Shown in pieces: positions 24,799-34,045 of a DNA stretch of 64,000 nt. Numbering within the stretch: position 1 is the first letter of the stretch; every line of letters starts with the position of its first letter. The position numbers were made by a program, and so were the translations under genes. Under the pieces are notes generated by a model. That model did not search any database and was not told where the DNA came from. It saw only the letters and a program-made list of their open reading frames with translations. This DNA comes from Ravibacter sp964559125 (GTDB lineage Bacteria; Bacteroidota; Bacteroidia; Cytophagales; Spirosomataceae). The stretch covers positions 69,678 to 133,677 of the forward strand of contig CAZLGW010000014.1 in the NCBI GenBank assembly GCA_964559125.1. Direction: 5' to 3'.

Positions 24799-26037
24799 CT
24801 ACATAAGACCCGATTTCCTGATCCCGGCGCTGATCTTTTCAGCCTCTTTGAGGATCCGCATGGTATTGCCGCTCCATATTTTCCGGATATCCTTTTTGCT
24901 GTATCCCCTCCTGACCAGTTCCTCGGTAATAGCCCCGATCTGGCTTACATCCCTGACCCCGATCACTTCCCCGCCGCCGTCAAGGTCCATCCCGATCCCG
25001 ACATGGTTGATCCCTACCAGCTTTACTACGTGGTCTATGTGATCGACGGCATCCTTTACGGTCGGCATATCGGGCGCATACTTTTCCTTGAGCGCATTGA
25101 TCTCCTTCTGGATCAGTTCCTGGTCTTCCTGGCTCAACTCGGGTTTCCGGGATCTGAGGATCAGCGGCCGGACCGAAAACTCGTATTCCTGGGATGGCTT
25201 TTTGACAAAGCCCGGTACAAAGTTAATATGGATAACGCCGCCGTTTTTTGCGAGCGTCCGGATCATGTCGTCGGTCATATTTCTGGGTACGTCGCACAAG
25301 GCCCGGCACGATGAGTGGGATGCAATCACAGGCGCTTTTGTAAGCCGGATTACCTGGTAAAACGTAGAATCAGACACGTGGGAGATATCCACAAGCATAC
25401 CCAGGCGGTTCATCTCCTTTACAACCTCCACGCCGAAAGGACTAAGCCCGTTGAATTCCGGGCCGTCTGCATCTACGGAAGAATCGCAGATGTCGTTATT
25501 GGCGGCATGAGAAAGGGTGATATACCTGGCTCCGAGGTCGTAGTACAATTTCAGATTGGAGAGGTCTTTCCCTACAGGCCACCCGTTTTCTATACCGATA
25601 TATACTGCAATTTTTCCCTGCTTTTTCAGTTTGAGCCCATCTTCAGGCGTAGTTGCAAGACCCAGATCGCCGGGATAACGCTTTATGGCATTGTGTATCG
25701 TATCAAAAATAGCAAGGGCTTTATGCTTCGCTTCCGCCAATCCTTCGGGAGTCCTTCTTCCCTGGGCGAGATAAACGGCGAAAAACATCGCATCCATCCC
25801 CCCTTTTCTCATTCTCGGGATGTCGATCTGCGAGCCTTCTTTTGCAAAATCGTGCTCCTGTCCTATATCGAAGCCTTCCTTTACCATCATCATCGGCACA
25901 TCCGCGTGCGTATCGAGGGTATAGACATCCGCATGGATACGGGCAGCCTTTCGCCTGATTTTTTCCTCATTCCCACCAATCTGCGAATATCCCGCCAGCG
26001 GGATCATCAAAAGTATTAATAGCTGTCTCATCTGCAT
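24799..26037 (-). CDS. Membrane dipeptidase (peptidase M19), secreted
   Basis: 412 residues with an N-terminal signal peptide. Zinc ligands of renal-dipeptidase-type enzymes can be placed: His44 and Asp46 (DTHADVP), the bridging Glu of YIGIENGW, then histidines in TLSHAANND and VDISHVSD; GIGMDLDGGGE near the end supplies the substrate Asp. It hydrolyses dipeptides, including D-amino-acid ones, in the periplasm. It forms a two-gene unit with the UbiA-like protein. Confidence 0.92.
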   Translation of the reverse strand: MQMRQLLILLMIPLAGYSQIGGNEEKIRRKAARIHADVYTLDTHADVPMMMVKEGFDIGQEHDFAKEGSQIDIPRMRKGGMDAMFFAVYLAQGRRTPEGLAEAKHKALAIFDTIHNAIKRYPGDLGLATTPEDGLKLKKQGKIAVYIGIENGWPVGKDLSNLKLYYDLGARYITLSHAANNDICDSSVDADGPEFNGLSPFGVEVVKEMNRLGMLVDISHVSDSTFYQVIRLTKAPVIASHSSCRALCDVPRNMTDDMIRTLAKNGGVIHINFVPGFVKKPSQEYEFSVRPLILRSRKPELSQEDQELIQKEINALKEKYAPDMPTVKDAVDHIDHVVKLVGINHVGIGMDLDGGGEVIGVRDVSQIGAITEELVRRGYSKKDIRKIWSGNTMRILKEAEKISAGIRKSGLM

Positions 26038-26084
26038 GATATATATAATAAGCTGTTATCTGGATTGTTGCTTTGCGACAAGAA

Positions 26085-26103
26085 AGCCGCAAGCCTTGCG
26101 GCT
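26085..26103 (-). terminator. Hairpin between DUF72 gene and dipeptidase gene
   Basis: AGCCGCAA/TTGCGGCT, an 8-bp perfect stem with a 3-base loop. Read on the minus strand it is followed by TTCTTGT. It would end the dnaX-DUF72 transcript. Confidence 0.55.
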
Positions 26104-26123
26104 GTACCGGGGTATTAATTGCC

Positions 26124-26987
26124 TCATCGTTTCTCCGGCACTTTTAAATTTGCTGCCGCTTCCCTGTTCAGTTTTTCTATCAGGTAAGCCGAAAGTAGCG
26201 GCGATTCTTCTTCGACATTCTGGTGTATGAAGAAGTAGATCTTCTCAATTCCCATACCGATCCATTGCTTCAGCCTCTCAGCCCAGTCGTCCAGTCTCGT
26301 GTAGTCTGAAGCTACGTTGGCGCCGTTATATCTGATAAAGGCGACAGGCGTCGACAGCCGCATGTGCAACAGGTCGCGCCGGCCGGCCGAATCCGTGATA
26401 ATATGAGCAATATTGTGCTCGCGGAGCACTTCCCATAGCAGGTCGGTATTCCAGGAACCGTCGTACCAGCCAGCGTTGCGGAGCTCCAGCGCGAGAGGGA
26501 ATCCTTTCGGCCACTCCGTTAAATAGGATTTTAATACTTCCCAGTTTTTAGGGCCGAAATTGTCGGGTAGCTGCAGGAAGATCATCCCCAGCTTTTCCTG
26601 CAGGTGGGCAATGCCGTCGAGGTATTCGCTGGTTTGAGCCTGCGCTTCCTTCAGCCGCTTCCAGTGACTGATCCCCTGGTGCACTTTGGGGAAGAACCGG
26701 AAATCATCCCCTGTTTTTTCGCGCCACCCCTCTATGGTAGCGACCGGGAAATTGTTGTAAAAGGTAGCATTCAGCTCAATACTGTTGAACTGAGTGGAAT
26801 AATAGGCGAGCTCGTCCTTTGTCCCTCTGGGATAGAATCCTTTCAGATCGGTCCGGTTCCATTTTGCGCATCCTATACGGATTTCGGGATTCCCGGCACC
26901 CTGTTCAAAGATGGCGCGCGTGTCGGGGTGATCGGCCGGCAGGGTAAAATCGATATGTTCCGCGTGGTCAGTTTTTCCGAATTTCAT
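26124..26987 (-). CDS. DUF72 domain protein (YecE-like)
   Basis: 287 residues. DUF72 landmarks: IRIGCAKWNRTDLKGFYP, YYSTQFNSIELNATFYNNF, FRFFPKVHQGISH, FLQLPDNFGPKNW, LALELRNAGWY and FFIHQNVEEE. The family is a TIM barrel with a conserved polar pocket and no established reaction. It lies 14 bases behind dnaX and is probably co-transcribed with it. Confidence 0.88.
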   Translation of the reverse strand: MKFGKTDHAEHIDFTLPADHPDTRAIFEQGAGNPEIRIGCAKWNRTDLKGFYPRGTKDELAYYSTQFNSIELNATFYNNFPVATIEGWREKTGDDFRFFPKVHQGISHWKRLKEAQAQTSEYLDGIAHLQEKLGMIFLQLPDNFGPKNWEVLKSYLTEWPKGFPLALELRNAGWYDGSWNTDLLWEVLREHNIAHIITDSAGRRDLLHMRLSTPVAFIRYNGANVASDYTRLDDWAERLKQWIGMGIEKIYFFIHQNVEEESPLLSAYLIEKLNREAAANLKVPEKR

Positions 26988-27001
26988 GAGGACAATGTGA
27001 G

Positions 27002-28780
27002 TTAGAAATCTATTTCCAGTCCGAAGCGTCGTTTTAGTTCGATAAGGGTTTCGTTTTTCGTTACCATATATTCAAATTTTTCTTTCGGCGTATAGGGCAT
27101 TCTTTTCACTTCCGAAGGAGCTACCCTTCCTTCTATTTTCAATCCATCCGCTGCAAACCGGCTTCTCAGGAAGTAAAGGAGCTCTCCTTTGATTTCATTG
27201 AGCTTTTCCAACTGCAGGTCATTATCCAGAACCAGGCTCATAACGCCGTCCTGCAGCTCGATAGGGCGTGACAGCGCGACTTCCTCGGTAGACGAAGAGA
27301 GCCCTTCGACGCTTCGCCGTTCCAGGAAATCCCGAATGGCTTCCGGAAGTACAGCCGGCGTCAGTTCTTTCCGGTCGGGGTGGAGGGAAACGGATTCTTC
27401 CTGAGTTTGCCCGGCCGGCTCATTTTTTTCCGGGGCTTCTGCCATGGTAAGCACTTCCCGAACGCTTTTAAGCTTAGAGGCCGGCCTCAGGGGAGGGGGC
27501 CCGGGGGGAGGTTTCCGTTCGACAGGTATTTTATTGACTTCCGGATTATTTACTTCCGGTACAGGCAGTGGAGTGCTCGGGGCGCTGCTTTTCTTTTCTA
27601 CGAATGCATTATTTACCGGGGCTGGCTCAGGGGCTTTTTTTTTTGCCGTTTCATCAACGGCGTTCACTGAGGAGAGATCGAGCACATCGGTGATATGCGC
27701 CAGCTTCATCAGGCACAGCTCTACATGCAGGCGCTGGTTTCTGGCAGTTTTGTATTGCAGATCGCACTGGCTGGTTATGCTCAACGCCGACAGCAGGAAA
27801 CTGAGAGAGGTATTTTGCGACTGTTCTGCAAATTTCGCCCGGGCCGATTCGGAAACCTGCAGAAGCGAGGCTGTTACCGGATCTTTGCAAACCAGGAGGT
27901 TTCTCAGGTGTTCCATCAGCCCTCCTATAAATAAATGACCGTCAAAGCCTTTCCGAATGATCTCATCGAAAAGTACCAGTGCACGGGGCAGGTTGCTCTC
28001 CAGGAAGGCCTGAACGATATCGAAGTAATAATCGTAGTCGAGGATATGCAGGTTTTCCAGTACCTCTTTATACCTCAGCACCTGGTCTTTGGAAAAGGTG
28101 ACGTTGAGGTCGAACATAGACAGGGCATCCCTTAGTCCTCCGTCGGCTTTCTGCGCGATCAGCTCCAGCGCTTCCGGTTCTGCTTTAATGCCTTCTTTTC
28201 CGGCGATCGAGGCAAGGTGGTCTGAAATATCTTTGGGCTGTATCCTGTTAAAGTCGAAGATCTGGCACCGCGAGAGGATCGTGGGGAGTATTTTATGCTT
28301 TTCGGTTGTAGCCAGGATAAAAATCGCGTATGAAGGCGGCTCTTCCAGTGTTTTAAGAAATGCGTTGAAAGCAGCCTGGGAAAGCATATGGACCTCATCT
28401 ATAATGTAGATCTTGTACCTGCCCGTCTGCGGAGGATACCTGACCTGGTCGGTCAGGTTCCTGATATCGTCGACAGAGTTATTGGAAGCGGCGTCAAGTT
28501 CGTGAATATTGATTGACGCATTATTCTGAAAGCTGACGCACGACTCACACTTACCGCACGGCTCGATATCGTCAGACAGGTTGAGACAATTGGTGGTTTT
28601 GGCCAGGATTCTGGCACAGGTGGTTTTACCCACCCCCCTGGGACCGCAGAAAAGAAAAGCCTGGGCCAGGTGATTGGTGGCAATAGCATTTTTTAAGGTG
28701 GTAGTGATATGGGACTGACCTACCACCGAATCAAAAGTGACGGGACGGTATTTACGTGCCGAAACAACAAAATTCTCCAT
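27002..28780 (-). CDS. dnaX: DNA polymerase III subunit gamma/tau
   Basis: 592 residues. Domain I has Walker A GPRGVGKTT (46-54), a four-cysteine zinc site (CLNL..CGKCESC) and the DEVHM Walker B. Domains II and III follow, ending near KLAHITDV (about 366). A Pro/Lys-rich linker and a tau-specific C-terminus complete it. It loads the sliding clamp and couples polymerase to helicase. Codons 379-382 are GCA AAA AAA AAA: a run of ten A (27635-27644 on the complement). Adding one A, or a -1 shift, leads to TGA after two more codons; losing one leads to TAA after six. A short gamma form of about 384 residues, containing exactly domains I-III, is therefore likely. Confidence 0.97.
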   Translation of the reverse strand: MENFVVSARKYRPVTFDSVVGQSHITTTLKNAIATNHLAQAFLFCGPRGVGKTTCARILAKTTNCLNLSDDIEPCGKCESCVSFQNNASINIHELDAASNNSVDDIRNLTDQVRYPPQTGRYKIYIIDEVHMLSQAAFNAFLKTLEEPPSYAIFILATTEKHKILPTILSRCQIFDFNRIQPKDISDHLASIAGKEGIKAEPEALELIAQKADGGLRDALSMFDLNVTFSKDQVLRYKEVLENLHILDYDYYFDIVQAFLESNLPRALVLFDEIIRKGFDGHLFIGGLMEHLRNLLVCKDPVTASLLQVSESARAKFAEQSQNTSLSFLLSALSITSQCDLQYKTARNQRLHVELCLMKLAHITDVLDLSSVNAVDETAKKKAPEPAPVNNAFVEKKSSAPSTPLPVPEVNNPEVNKIPVERKPPPGPPPLRPASKLKSVREVLTMAEAPEKNEPAGQTQEESVSLHPDRKELTPAVLPEAIRDFLERRSVEGLSSSTEEVALSRPIELQDGVMSLVLDNDLQLEKLNEIKGELLYFLRSRFAADGLKIEGRVAPSEVKRMPYTPKEKFEYMVTKNETLIELKRRFGLEIDF

Positions 28781-28876
28781 TGCTGCAAGATAGTACCTCG
28801 TCGGGGTATTTCAAATATTAGCAGCAGGTTTTAGGATATCATATTTTGTGTGGAAACAGCGGTCTCCGACCTGGCA

Positions 28877-29956
28877 TCACCGGCTGCCGTTAACATCCCG
28901 GGTGAGGCGCGGAATACGTTCCAGCAAAGCTTCGGCCAGATAGGCGCCTGCCAGCTCATTGCCGTATATATTCCAGTGCGTATCCTGGGGTACATAGCAT
29001 ATGCTATCCTTTTTACTTTCGAACACGGGAAGCAGGTCGATGTGGTCGATGTCCATTTTGGTAAGCTCTTCTGAAAGCCGCCGGTTTGGAAGGGAATTAT
29101 CCCAGTCGGGACGGATCCCCTGGGTCGAGAGCTTCCGGATAATGGATTTCTGCAATTCCTGATTGACCTGAGACTCATCAGGCAGAATACTGACCAGCAA
29201 GCCTATATTTCTCGACTTACAGATCTTATTTGCTTTGTCGAGAAAGAATAGTGCATCAGACAGATGCGATTCGAAAAAAGGGTCGGTGGCGTTGAAAATA
29301 TAGCTTCTGCCGGCCTGCATTTCAAGATAGCCTTCGGTAGAAAAGGTTCTGCAAGTGTCGCAGTATGTCGTCCATCCTTCTTTATACTGCTCCCGGAAAT
29401 CGCCGCTCGTTTTGGTCAGCATCCTGTAAACCCGGTAAAGGAGCGTCGCTGTATAGGAATATCGTTCTATAAACTTTGCTTTGTCGGATCTCATCGACTC
29501 CTGGAAGTCGTTGCCCACGAAGAAATTGATCATGACCAGGTCCGGATCCCAGGAAAGTGCTTCATCGGTAAGGAGGGCAAGCTCTTCGCGCGGGCCGATA
29601 CTGGGAATTCCCATATTGTATATCTCAGTTTTTCTCCCGGGAGAATGTTCGTTGATTATTTTTTCCGCTATGGTCAGGAAATTTTGTGGGTAGGGGGTAA
29701 CCCCGAATGTAAACGAATCGCCCAACCCGACAATACGGTAGGTATTCTTGTCTTTGGGGCCGAACTCTTCATCCCGGAAGCCCCCCGAATTTAGCGGATA
29801 ACCGTATATGCTGGCATGAGGAGAGCCCCTGAACCGGTTATAGCCGGAATCGAAAAGCATGGGAATAGGGTGGATCCAGATAAAAAGCCGGATAACTGCT
29901 TCAACGAAAAGATAGGAGATAATTAAGAAAATAGCATAGAATGATAGCTTTTTCAT
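28877..29956 (-). CDS. SGNH/GDSL hydrolase-like protein, membrane anchored
   Basis: 359 residues with one N-terminal hydrophobic segment (5-27) that probably anchors it in the inner membrane. The block I motif GLGDSFTFG places the nucleophile at Ser81; block III Asn-containing VGNDF follows, and DTHWN near the end gives Asp325 and His327. The arrangement resembles AlgX/AlgJ-like acetyltransferases as well as esterases. Substrate is unknown; exported acyl-group transfer to or from a polysaccharide is one possibility. Neighbours (thyA, dnaX) give no hint. Confidence 0.8.
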   Translation of the reverse strand: MKKLSFYAIFLIISYLFVEAVIRLFIWIHPIPMLFDSGYNRFRGSPHASIYGYPLNSGGFRDEEFGPKDKNTYRIVGLGDSFTFGVTPYPQNFLTIAEKIINEHSPGRKTEIYNMGIPSIGPREELALLTDEALSWDPDLVMINFFVGNDFQESMRSDKAKFIERYSYTATLLYRVYRMLTKTSGDFREQYKEGWTTYCDTCRTFSTEGYLEMQAGRSYIFNATDPFFESHLSDALFFLDKANKICKSRNIGLLVSILPDESQVNQELQKSIIRKLSTQGIRPDWDNSLPNRRLSEELTKMDIDHIDLLPVFESKKDSICYVPQDTHWNIYGNELAGAYLAEALLERIPRLTRDVNGSR

Positions 29957-30100
29957 GTCCTGACGATTTGGAAAAAGAGGGTATTGGTACCCGGGTTGAG
30001 GCCGGGTATCTGGTTTTATTATTTTGCGTAAAAATACGAATTAATAAATAATATGCGAATGCTGCGGGGGGCCTTCCCTGCCGGGAATCCGCTCATTAAC

Positions 30101-30919
30101 TTACACTGCTACAGGAGCTTTGATGCCGGGGTAAGGATGATAGTTTTCCAACCGGAAGTCTTCGAACCTGAAATCGAAAACGCTTTTCACATCCGGGTTT
30201 AATATCATTTCGGGTAACGCCCGGGGAATACGGCTGAGCTGGAGCTCCACCTGCCCGAGATGGTTGAGGTAAATATGGGTATCTCCCCCCGTCCATATAA
30301 AATCGCCGGGCTCAAAATTGCATTCCCGGGCGATCATGAGGGTAAGGAGTGCATAGCTGGCAATATTGAAAGGTACGCCCAGGAAGACATCCGCGCTTCT
30401 CTGATACAACTGGCAGGACAGCCTGCCTGCAAAATTACTGCCTTCTTCTGCTGGGGCCACGTAAAACTGGAATAAAGCGTGGCAGGGCTGCAATGCCATT
30501 TCCGGAAGATCGGCGGGATTCCAGGCCGATACGATCATCCTCCGGGAGTCGGGCGATTTTTTCAGGGTATCCAGGACCTCCTGCAACTGATCGATGCTCC
30601 GGCCGTCGGGAGTTGCCCAGCTTCTCCATTGTTTGCCGTATACCGGGCCCAGATCCCCGTTTTCGTCAGCCCATTCATCCCAGATAGAAACGTTGTTGTC
30701 GCGCAGGTAGGCAATATTGGTATCTCCTTTCAGGAACCAGAGCAGTTCGTGGATTACAGATTTGAGATGGACTTTTTTCGTCGTAACCAGCGGAAACCCT
30801 TCCCTGAGGTTAAACCGCATCTGGTAACCGAAAACACTGAGGGTCCCTGTGCCGGTACGGTCTGTTTTTCTGACACCATTATCCAGAATGTGCTGAAGAA
30901 GCGCTTGGTATTGTTGCAT
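30101..30919 (-). CDS. thyA: Thymidylate synthase
   Basis: 272 residues of ThyA type. Signature regions: RTGTGTLSVFGYQMRF, the phosphate-binding arginines (DSRRMIVSAWNP), catalytic Cys in QPCHALFQFYV, and QLYQRSADVFLGVPFNIASYALL. The terminus (APVAV) matches the closing tail of the family. It methylates dUMP to dTMP using methylene-tetrahydrofolate. The presence of ThyA means ThyX is not required. Upstream AsmA-like gene lies 38 bases away on the same strand. Confidence 0.97.
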   Translation of the reverse strand: MQQYQALLQHILDNGVRKTDRTGTGTLSVFGYQMRFNLREGFPLVTTKKVHLKSVIHELLWFLKGDTNIAYLRDNNVSIWDEWADENGDLGPVYGKQWRSWATPDGRSIDQLQEVLDTLKKSPDSRRMIVSAWNPADLPEMALQPCHALFQFYVAPAEEGSNFAGRLSCQLYQRSADVFLGVPFNIASYALLTLMIARECNFEPGDFIWTGGDTHIYLNHLGQVELQLSRIPRALPEMILNPDVKSVFDFRFEDFRLENYHPYPGIKAPVAV

Positions 30920-30957
30920 GACAGGTACTTGAATGAATCGGGTGCAAAATTAGCTTT

Positions 30958-33447
30958 TTATTGGTTAAGACGGGTAGAATCCTTCGGCGTATTTGTACTG
31001 TCGGGATAGGTCCTTTTCCGGGCTTTTTTCCGGCTGTCGAGTTTAATGTTCACCTCACCGTTTTCTTCCACCGCCCGCAGGAAGATTGAGCGGAGCTCCT
31101 CCGAATCATAGCTTTGAAATTCGTACTCCTCGTCTCTTTTCTTCAGGTTTTTTAACGGGAACTGGATACTGAGGTCCGTCTTGTCGCCGAAGCTGTACTG
31201 GCCTTCGACGAAAAGGGTCACGACATTGGATTCGATCTGCATTTTCTGTATGCGTACTTCCTGTCCTTTCAGTGTAAACCGCTTCCGGATAGGTGCAATT
31301 TTTACATTTTCGAGCGGACGGTTCTTAAAGATGATCTTCTTTATTTTCAGGAAAGGTTCGAAGTTGATCAACTGCCCTTTAGTGAAATGCATATCCAGGT
31401 ACCCGTTCATCGATTTGGGAACAAGCGATACATCAGGGTTGACCAGGGAAGAGAAGCTGAAGTCGATATCGAGCAGTCCCTTTACATTTTTGGACGACAG
31501 CGCATTTTGCCCGAAATCGTTGAATGAGTACAGGATATTGCTGACATTGGCGTTAGTTACTTTGCCTCTTGCGTTTAGTAAAGCTGCACTCTTCTCCTGG
31601 TCGGGTGACTTCAGCTCACCCGACAGGGTAACGCGCCCGCCGAAAGCGTCGAGGGTCAGCGGCTTTATGGAGGTGAGGTTTTGGGACATGCTGAGCTTAC
31701 CTGTTACATTCCTGGCGCGGAAGTTGTGGTAGGTGAGCGTTCCCGCTTTGAGGTTAGCCTGGATTTCCAGGTTGTCGACCAGCCGGTCTACGATTTCCGT
31801 GAATTTTTTGGAGGGTTTCCGGTTTCGTTTACTCTCTTCGCGAACGAGCACTTCAATCCAGTTTAATCTCCATTCAGGGATGTCGATATCGATCGCTGCC
31901 TTTGCGGGTGTTGGCGATCCCAGTATGAGATGCAGGTATCTTGATACTTTTCCCCTTATATGAAGCCGGTTCTGGCGGTCGGACAGGTCCAGCTGATGCA
32001 CAATGATGTCGTCCTGGCTGATGGAAATATTACTTTCGACCTGGCTGAGCCTGATATTTTTGGGCAGGTAGGCGATTTTGAGATTGCTCACCGTCGCTTT
32101 TCCGTCGAGTTTGCCATCCAACTGGTCGGTCTGGGGGTTGTAGAGGTTCATGAGCCTGCCGTTAAAGCGCATATCCAGGTTGATCTGCCCCCCGGTGGCC
32201 AGGTACCGGTCGGTGTCCAGGAGAGAGTTGAGCCCTGTAGAGTCTATCCTGGCATGCAGCACGATCCTGGCCAGCGGATTACTGAAGTCGGTTATCTGCA
32301 GGGAACCTTTTACCGGCACTTTCTCAAAAAAGCCGGTGATCCTACCGGAGGTTATACTGCTGTTGGCATTTCCGATACTTAAAAGAGTATCGGCCCTGTT
32401 GGTAAATCTGCCCCTGGTTTTCAACCCATGGAAGCGTCCTGCAGGGACTTTGTAGCTGAATGTATCTGTTTTGAAATTTACTTCGACCCAGGATTGTTTT
32501 TCACCCATATGTCCTTTTAAAAGAACATCAGCCGATACGTACGTGTCTATGCCTAAACCGTCGATCCCGGCCGCAATGGTGTCGGCAAGTATGCTTGTTG
32601 CTACCGGTACCCTTATCCGGTTGGTATGGAAACGGAATCGCACAGGGCCATGGGGGATCCCGGTCAGAATAGTACCCGAAATGTTGATCCTTTCCTGCTT
32701 TTCAAGCTGGATATAGGTTTCGGGGAAAAATGAAAACTCTCTGGTTTTTTCGTTGAAACCTACCGAGGCAGACAGGTGAATATCGCGGTTTTTCAGGAAT
32801 GCTCCTTTTTCCGGGTTGAAAACCAGGCTGTCCATCAAAACGGGCCCGGTCAGAATACCCCGCCACCCGTTCCCTTCGGCCATATAACTACCTGAAACTC
32901 TTTTCAGGAGGCCGCCGTAGTATTTCTCCTTTAGCGAATCGGCAAATATGAAGCTGACGTTATGAAGCTGCAGTGATTTCACTTTCCCGAAAAGCCGGGA
33001 AATGTGCCTGTTGCTCTTCTCCGGCGTGGCTCCGGGCGATGACCGGAAAGCGGAGAGATTAGAATAGCCATCCCTTCTGGTGAAAATAAAAATGCTGCCG
33101 TCCTGTATATGCAGGTTCCTGATAGAAATATTCATATTCAGCAGGGTTTCCAGGCCGAGTGTAACGTCTAGCCTGCTGATTTCCGTGAAAGGCCTGTTGT
33201 GGTTCTGGTAAAGGGAGTCGCTCAGATGAATGTTCCTGAGCGAAAAGGTCAATCCCGGGTAGCGTCCGAAAGGCCTGAACTGAAAGCTGCCGATTTCGAA
33301 CCTCCCGTTGATGGATTCCTCGACAGATTCCGTAAGTCTTTTTATGATAGCCTCCTGGTTGACATAAATCCAGATTGCCACTGAAAAGAGGAGAAAGAGC
33401 AATACCCCCGCAACTGCTGCTAAGATTTTCAGTGTTTTCTGGTACAT
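30958..33447 (-). CDS. AsmA-like family protein
   Basis: 829 residues. One N-terminal transmembrane helix (8-28) is followed by a long periplasmic region rich in beta strands, with the AsmA-type opening SIEESINGRFEIGSFQFRPFGRYPGLTFSLRNIHL and a C-terminal AsmA_2-like part. Proteins of this kind form bridge-like lipid-transfer or outer-membrane-biogenesis proteins. The last 25 residues are highly charged and low in complexity (KKARKRTYPDSTNTPKDST). The specific role here is inferred. Confidence 0.82.
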   Translation of the reverse strand: MYQKTLKILAAVAGVLLFLLFSVAIWIYVNQEAIIKRLTESVEESINGRFEIGSFQFRPFGRYPGLTFSLRNIHLSDSLYQNHNRPFTEISRLDVTLGLETLLNMNISIRNLHIQDGSIFIFTRRDGYSNLSAFRSSPGATPEKSNRHISRLFGKVKSLQLHNVSFIFADSLKEKYYGGLLKRVSGSYMAEGNGWRGILTGPVLMDSLVFNPEKGAFLKNRDIHLSASVGFNEKTREFSFFPETYIQLEKQERINISGTILTGIPHGPVRFRFHTNRIRVPVATSILADTIAAGIDGLGIDTYVSADVLLKGHMGEKQSWVEVNFKTDTFSYKVPAGRFHGLKTRGRFTNRADTLLSIGNANSSITSGRITGFFEKVPVKGSLQITDFSNPLARIVLHARIDSTGLNSLLDTDRYLATGGQINLDMRFNGRLMNLYNPQTDQLDGKLDGKATVSNLKIAYLPKNIRLSQVESNISISQDDIIVHQLDLSDRQNRLHIRGKVSRYLHLILGSPTPAKAAIDIDIPEWRLNWIEVLVREESKRNRKPSKKFTEIVDRLVDNLEIQANLKAGTLTYHNFRARNVTGKLSMSQNLTSIKPLTLDAFGGRVTLSGELKSPDQEKSAALLNARGKVTNANVSNILYSFNDFGQNALSSKNVKGLLDIDFSFSSLVNPDVSLVPKSMNGYLDMHFTKGQLINFEPFLKIKKIIFKNRPLENVKIAPIRKRFTLKGQEVRIQKMQIESNVVTLFVEGQYSFGDKTDLSIQFPLKNLKKRDEEYEFQSYDSEELRSIFLRAVEENGEVNIKLDSRKKARKRTYPDSTNTPKDSTRLNQ

Positions 33448-33481
33448 AGGTCAGGGCGTGTCTTTTTAGACCGGGTAGCGC

Positions 33482-34015
33482 TTACCAGCCGTTTCTTACC
33501 CCCAGCTGCAATGCCTGCTGATAGTGATGCTCTCCGTGCCAGGCATACATGGCTATAGCGGTGTCCAGGCGGACGGTCTGCTCGTAAGCCGGGTTATAGA
33601 AAGTCCTTGCGAGCTCTTCTTCCCCCAATGAATTAAGTAGCAGGACCCACCTGTAATGAGTGAACTTCAGAAGCTGGAGAGAAAGTTCCACGGGGCCTGA
33701 CCTGGCGTCGGGTAACTCCGCCCACAGGTCTTCGCGGTAAGGCTTTATTGCCGGGTTTTCTTCGGTAAGCGCCAGCCTGAACCTGCAGTAGGAGTTGAGA
33801 TGACTGTCGGCTACATGATGCACAAGTTGTCTGACAGTCCAGCCCTCGGGACGATAGGGCGTATCGAGCCTGGCATCGGGCCAGGATGCGAGCAGGTTGA
33901 CAAACTTGGAAGGAATCGCGCTGATGATCTGGATATTGGTTTTCACCTGGGCGGGAGAATAAGATGCTTCCGCCTGAAACCGGCCAATAGGGTATTTTAG
34001 TTTTTCGGAATCCAT
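33482..34015 (-). CDS. YfiT/BstA-like DinB-superfamily metal enzyme, probable bacillithiol transferase
   Basis: 177 residues. The four-helix DinB pattern has histidines at the expected metal positions: HHVADSH (66-71) and WHGEHH (160-164). The N-terminus LKYPIGRFQAEASYSPAQVKTNI matches the YfiT/BstA group, metal-dependent S-transferases that conjugate bacillithiol to electrophiles. Bacillithiol production in this organism is assumed, not shown. It lies 34 bases upstream of the AsmA-like gene on the same strand. Confidence 0.85.
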   Translation of the reverse strand: MDSEKLKYPIGRFQAEASYSPAQVKTNIQIISAIPSKFVNLLASWPDARLDTPYRPEGWTVRQLVHHVADSHLNSYCRFRLALTEENPAIKPYREDLWAELPDARSGPVELSLQLLKFTHYRWVLLLNSLGEEELARTFYNPAYEQTVRLDTAIAMYAWHGEHHYQQALQLGVRNGW

Positions 34016-34045
34016 AAATAATTAGGCAATTATCGTCTCATCGTC

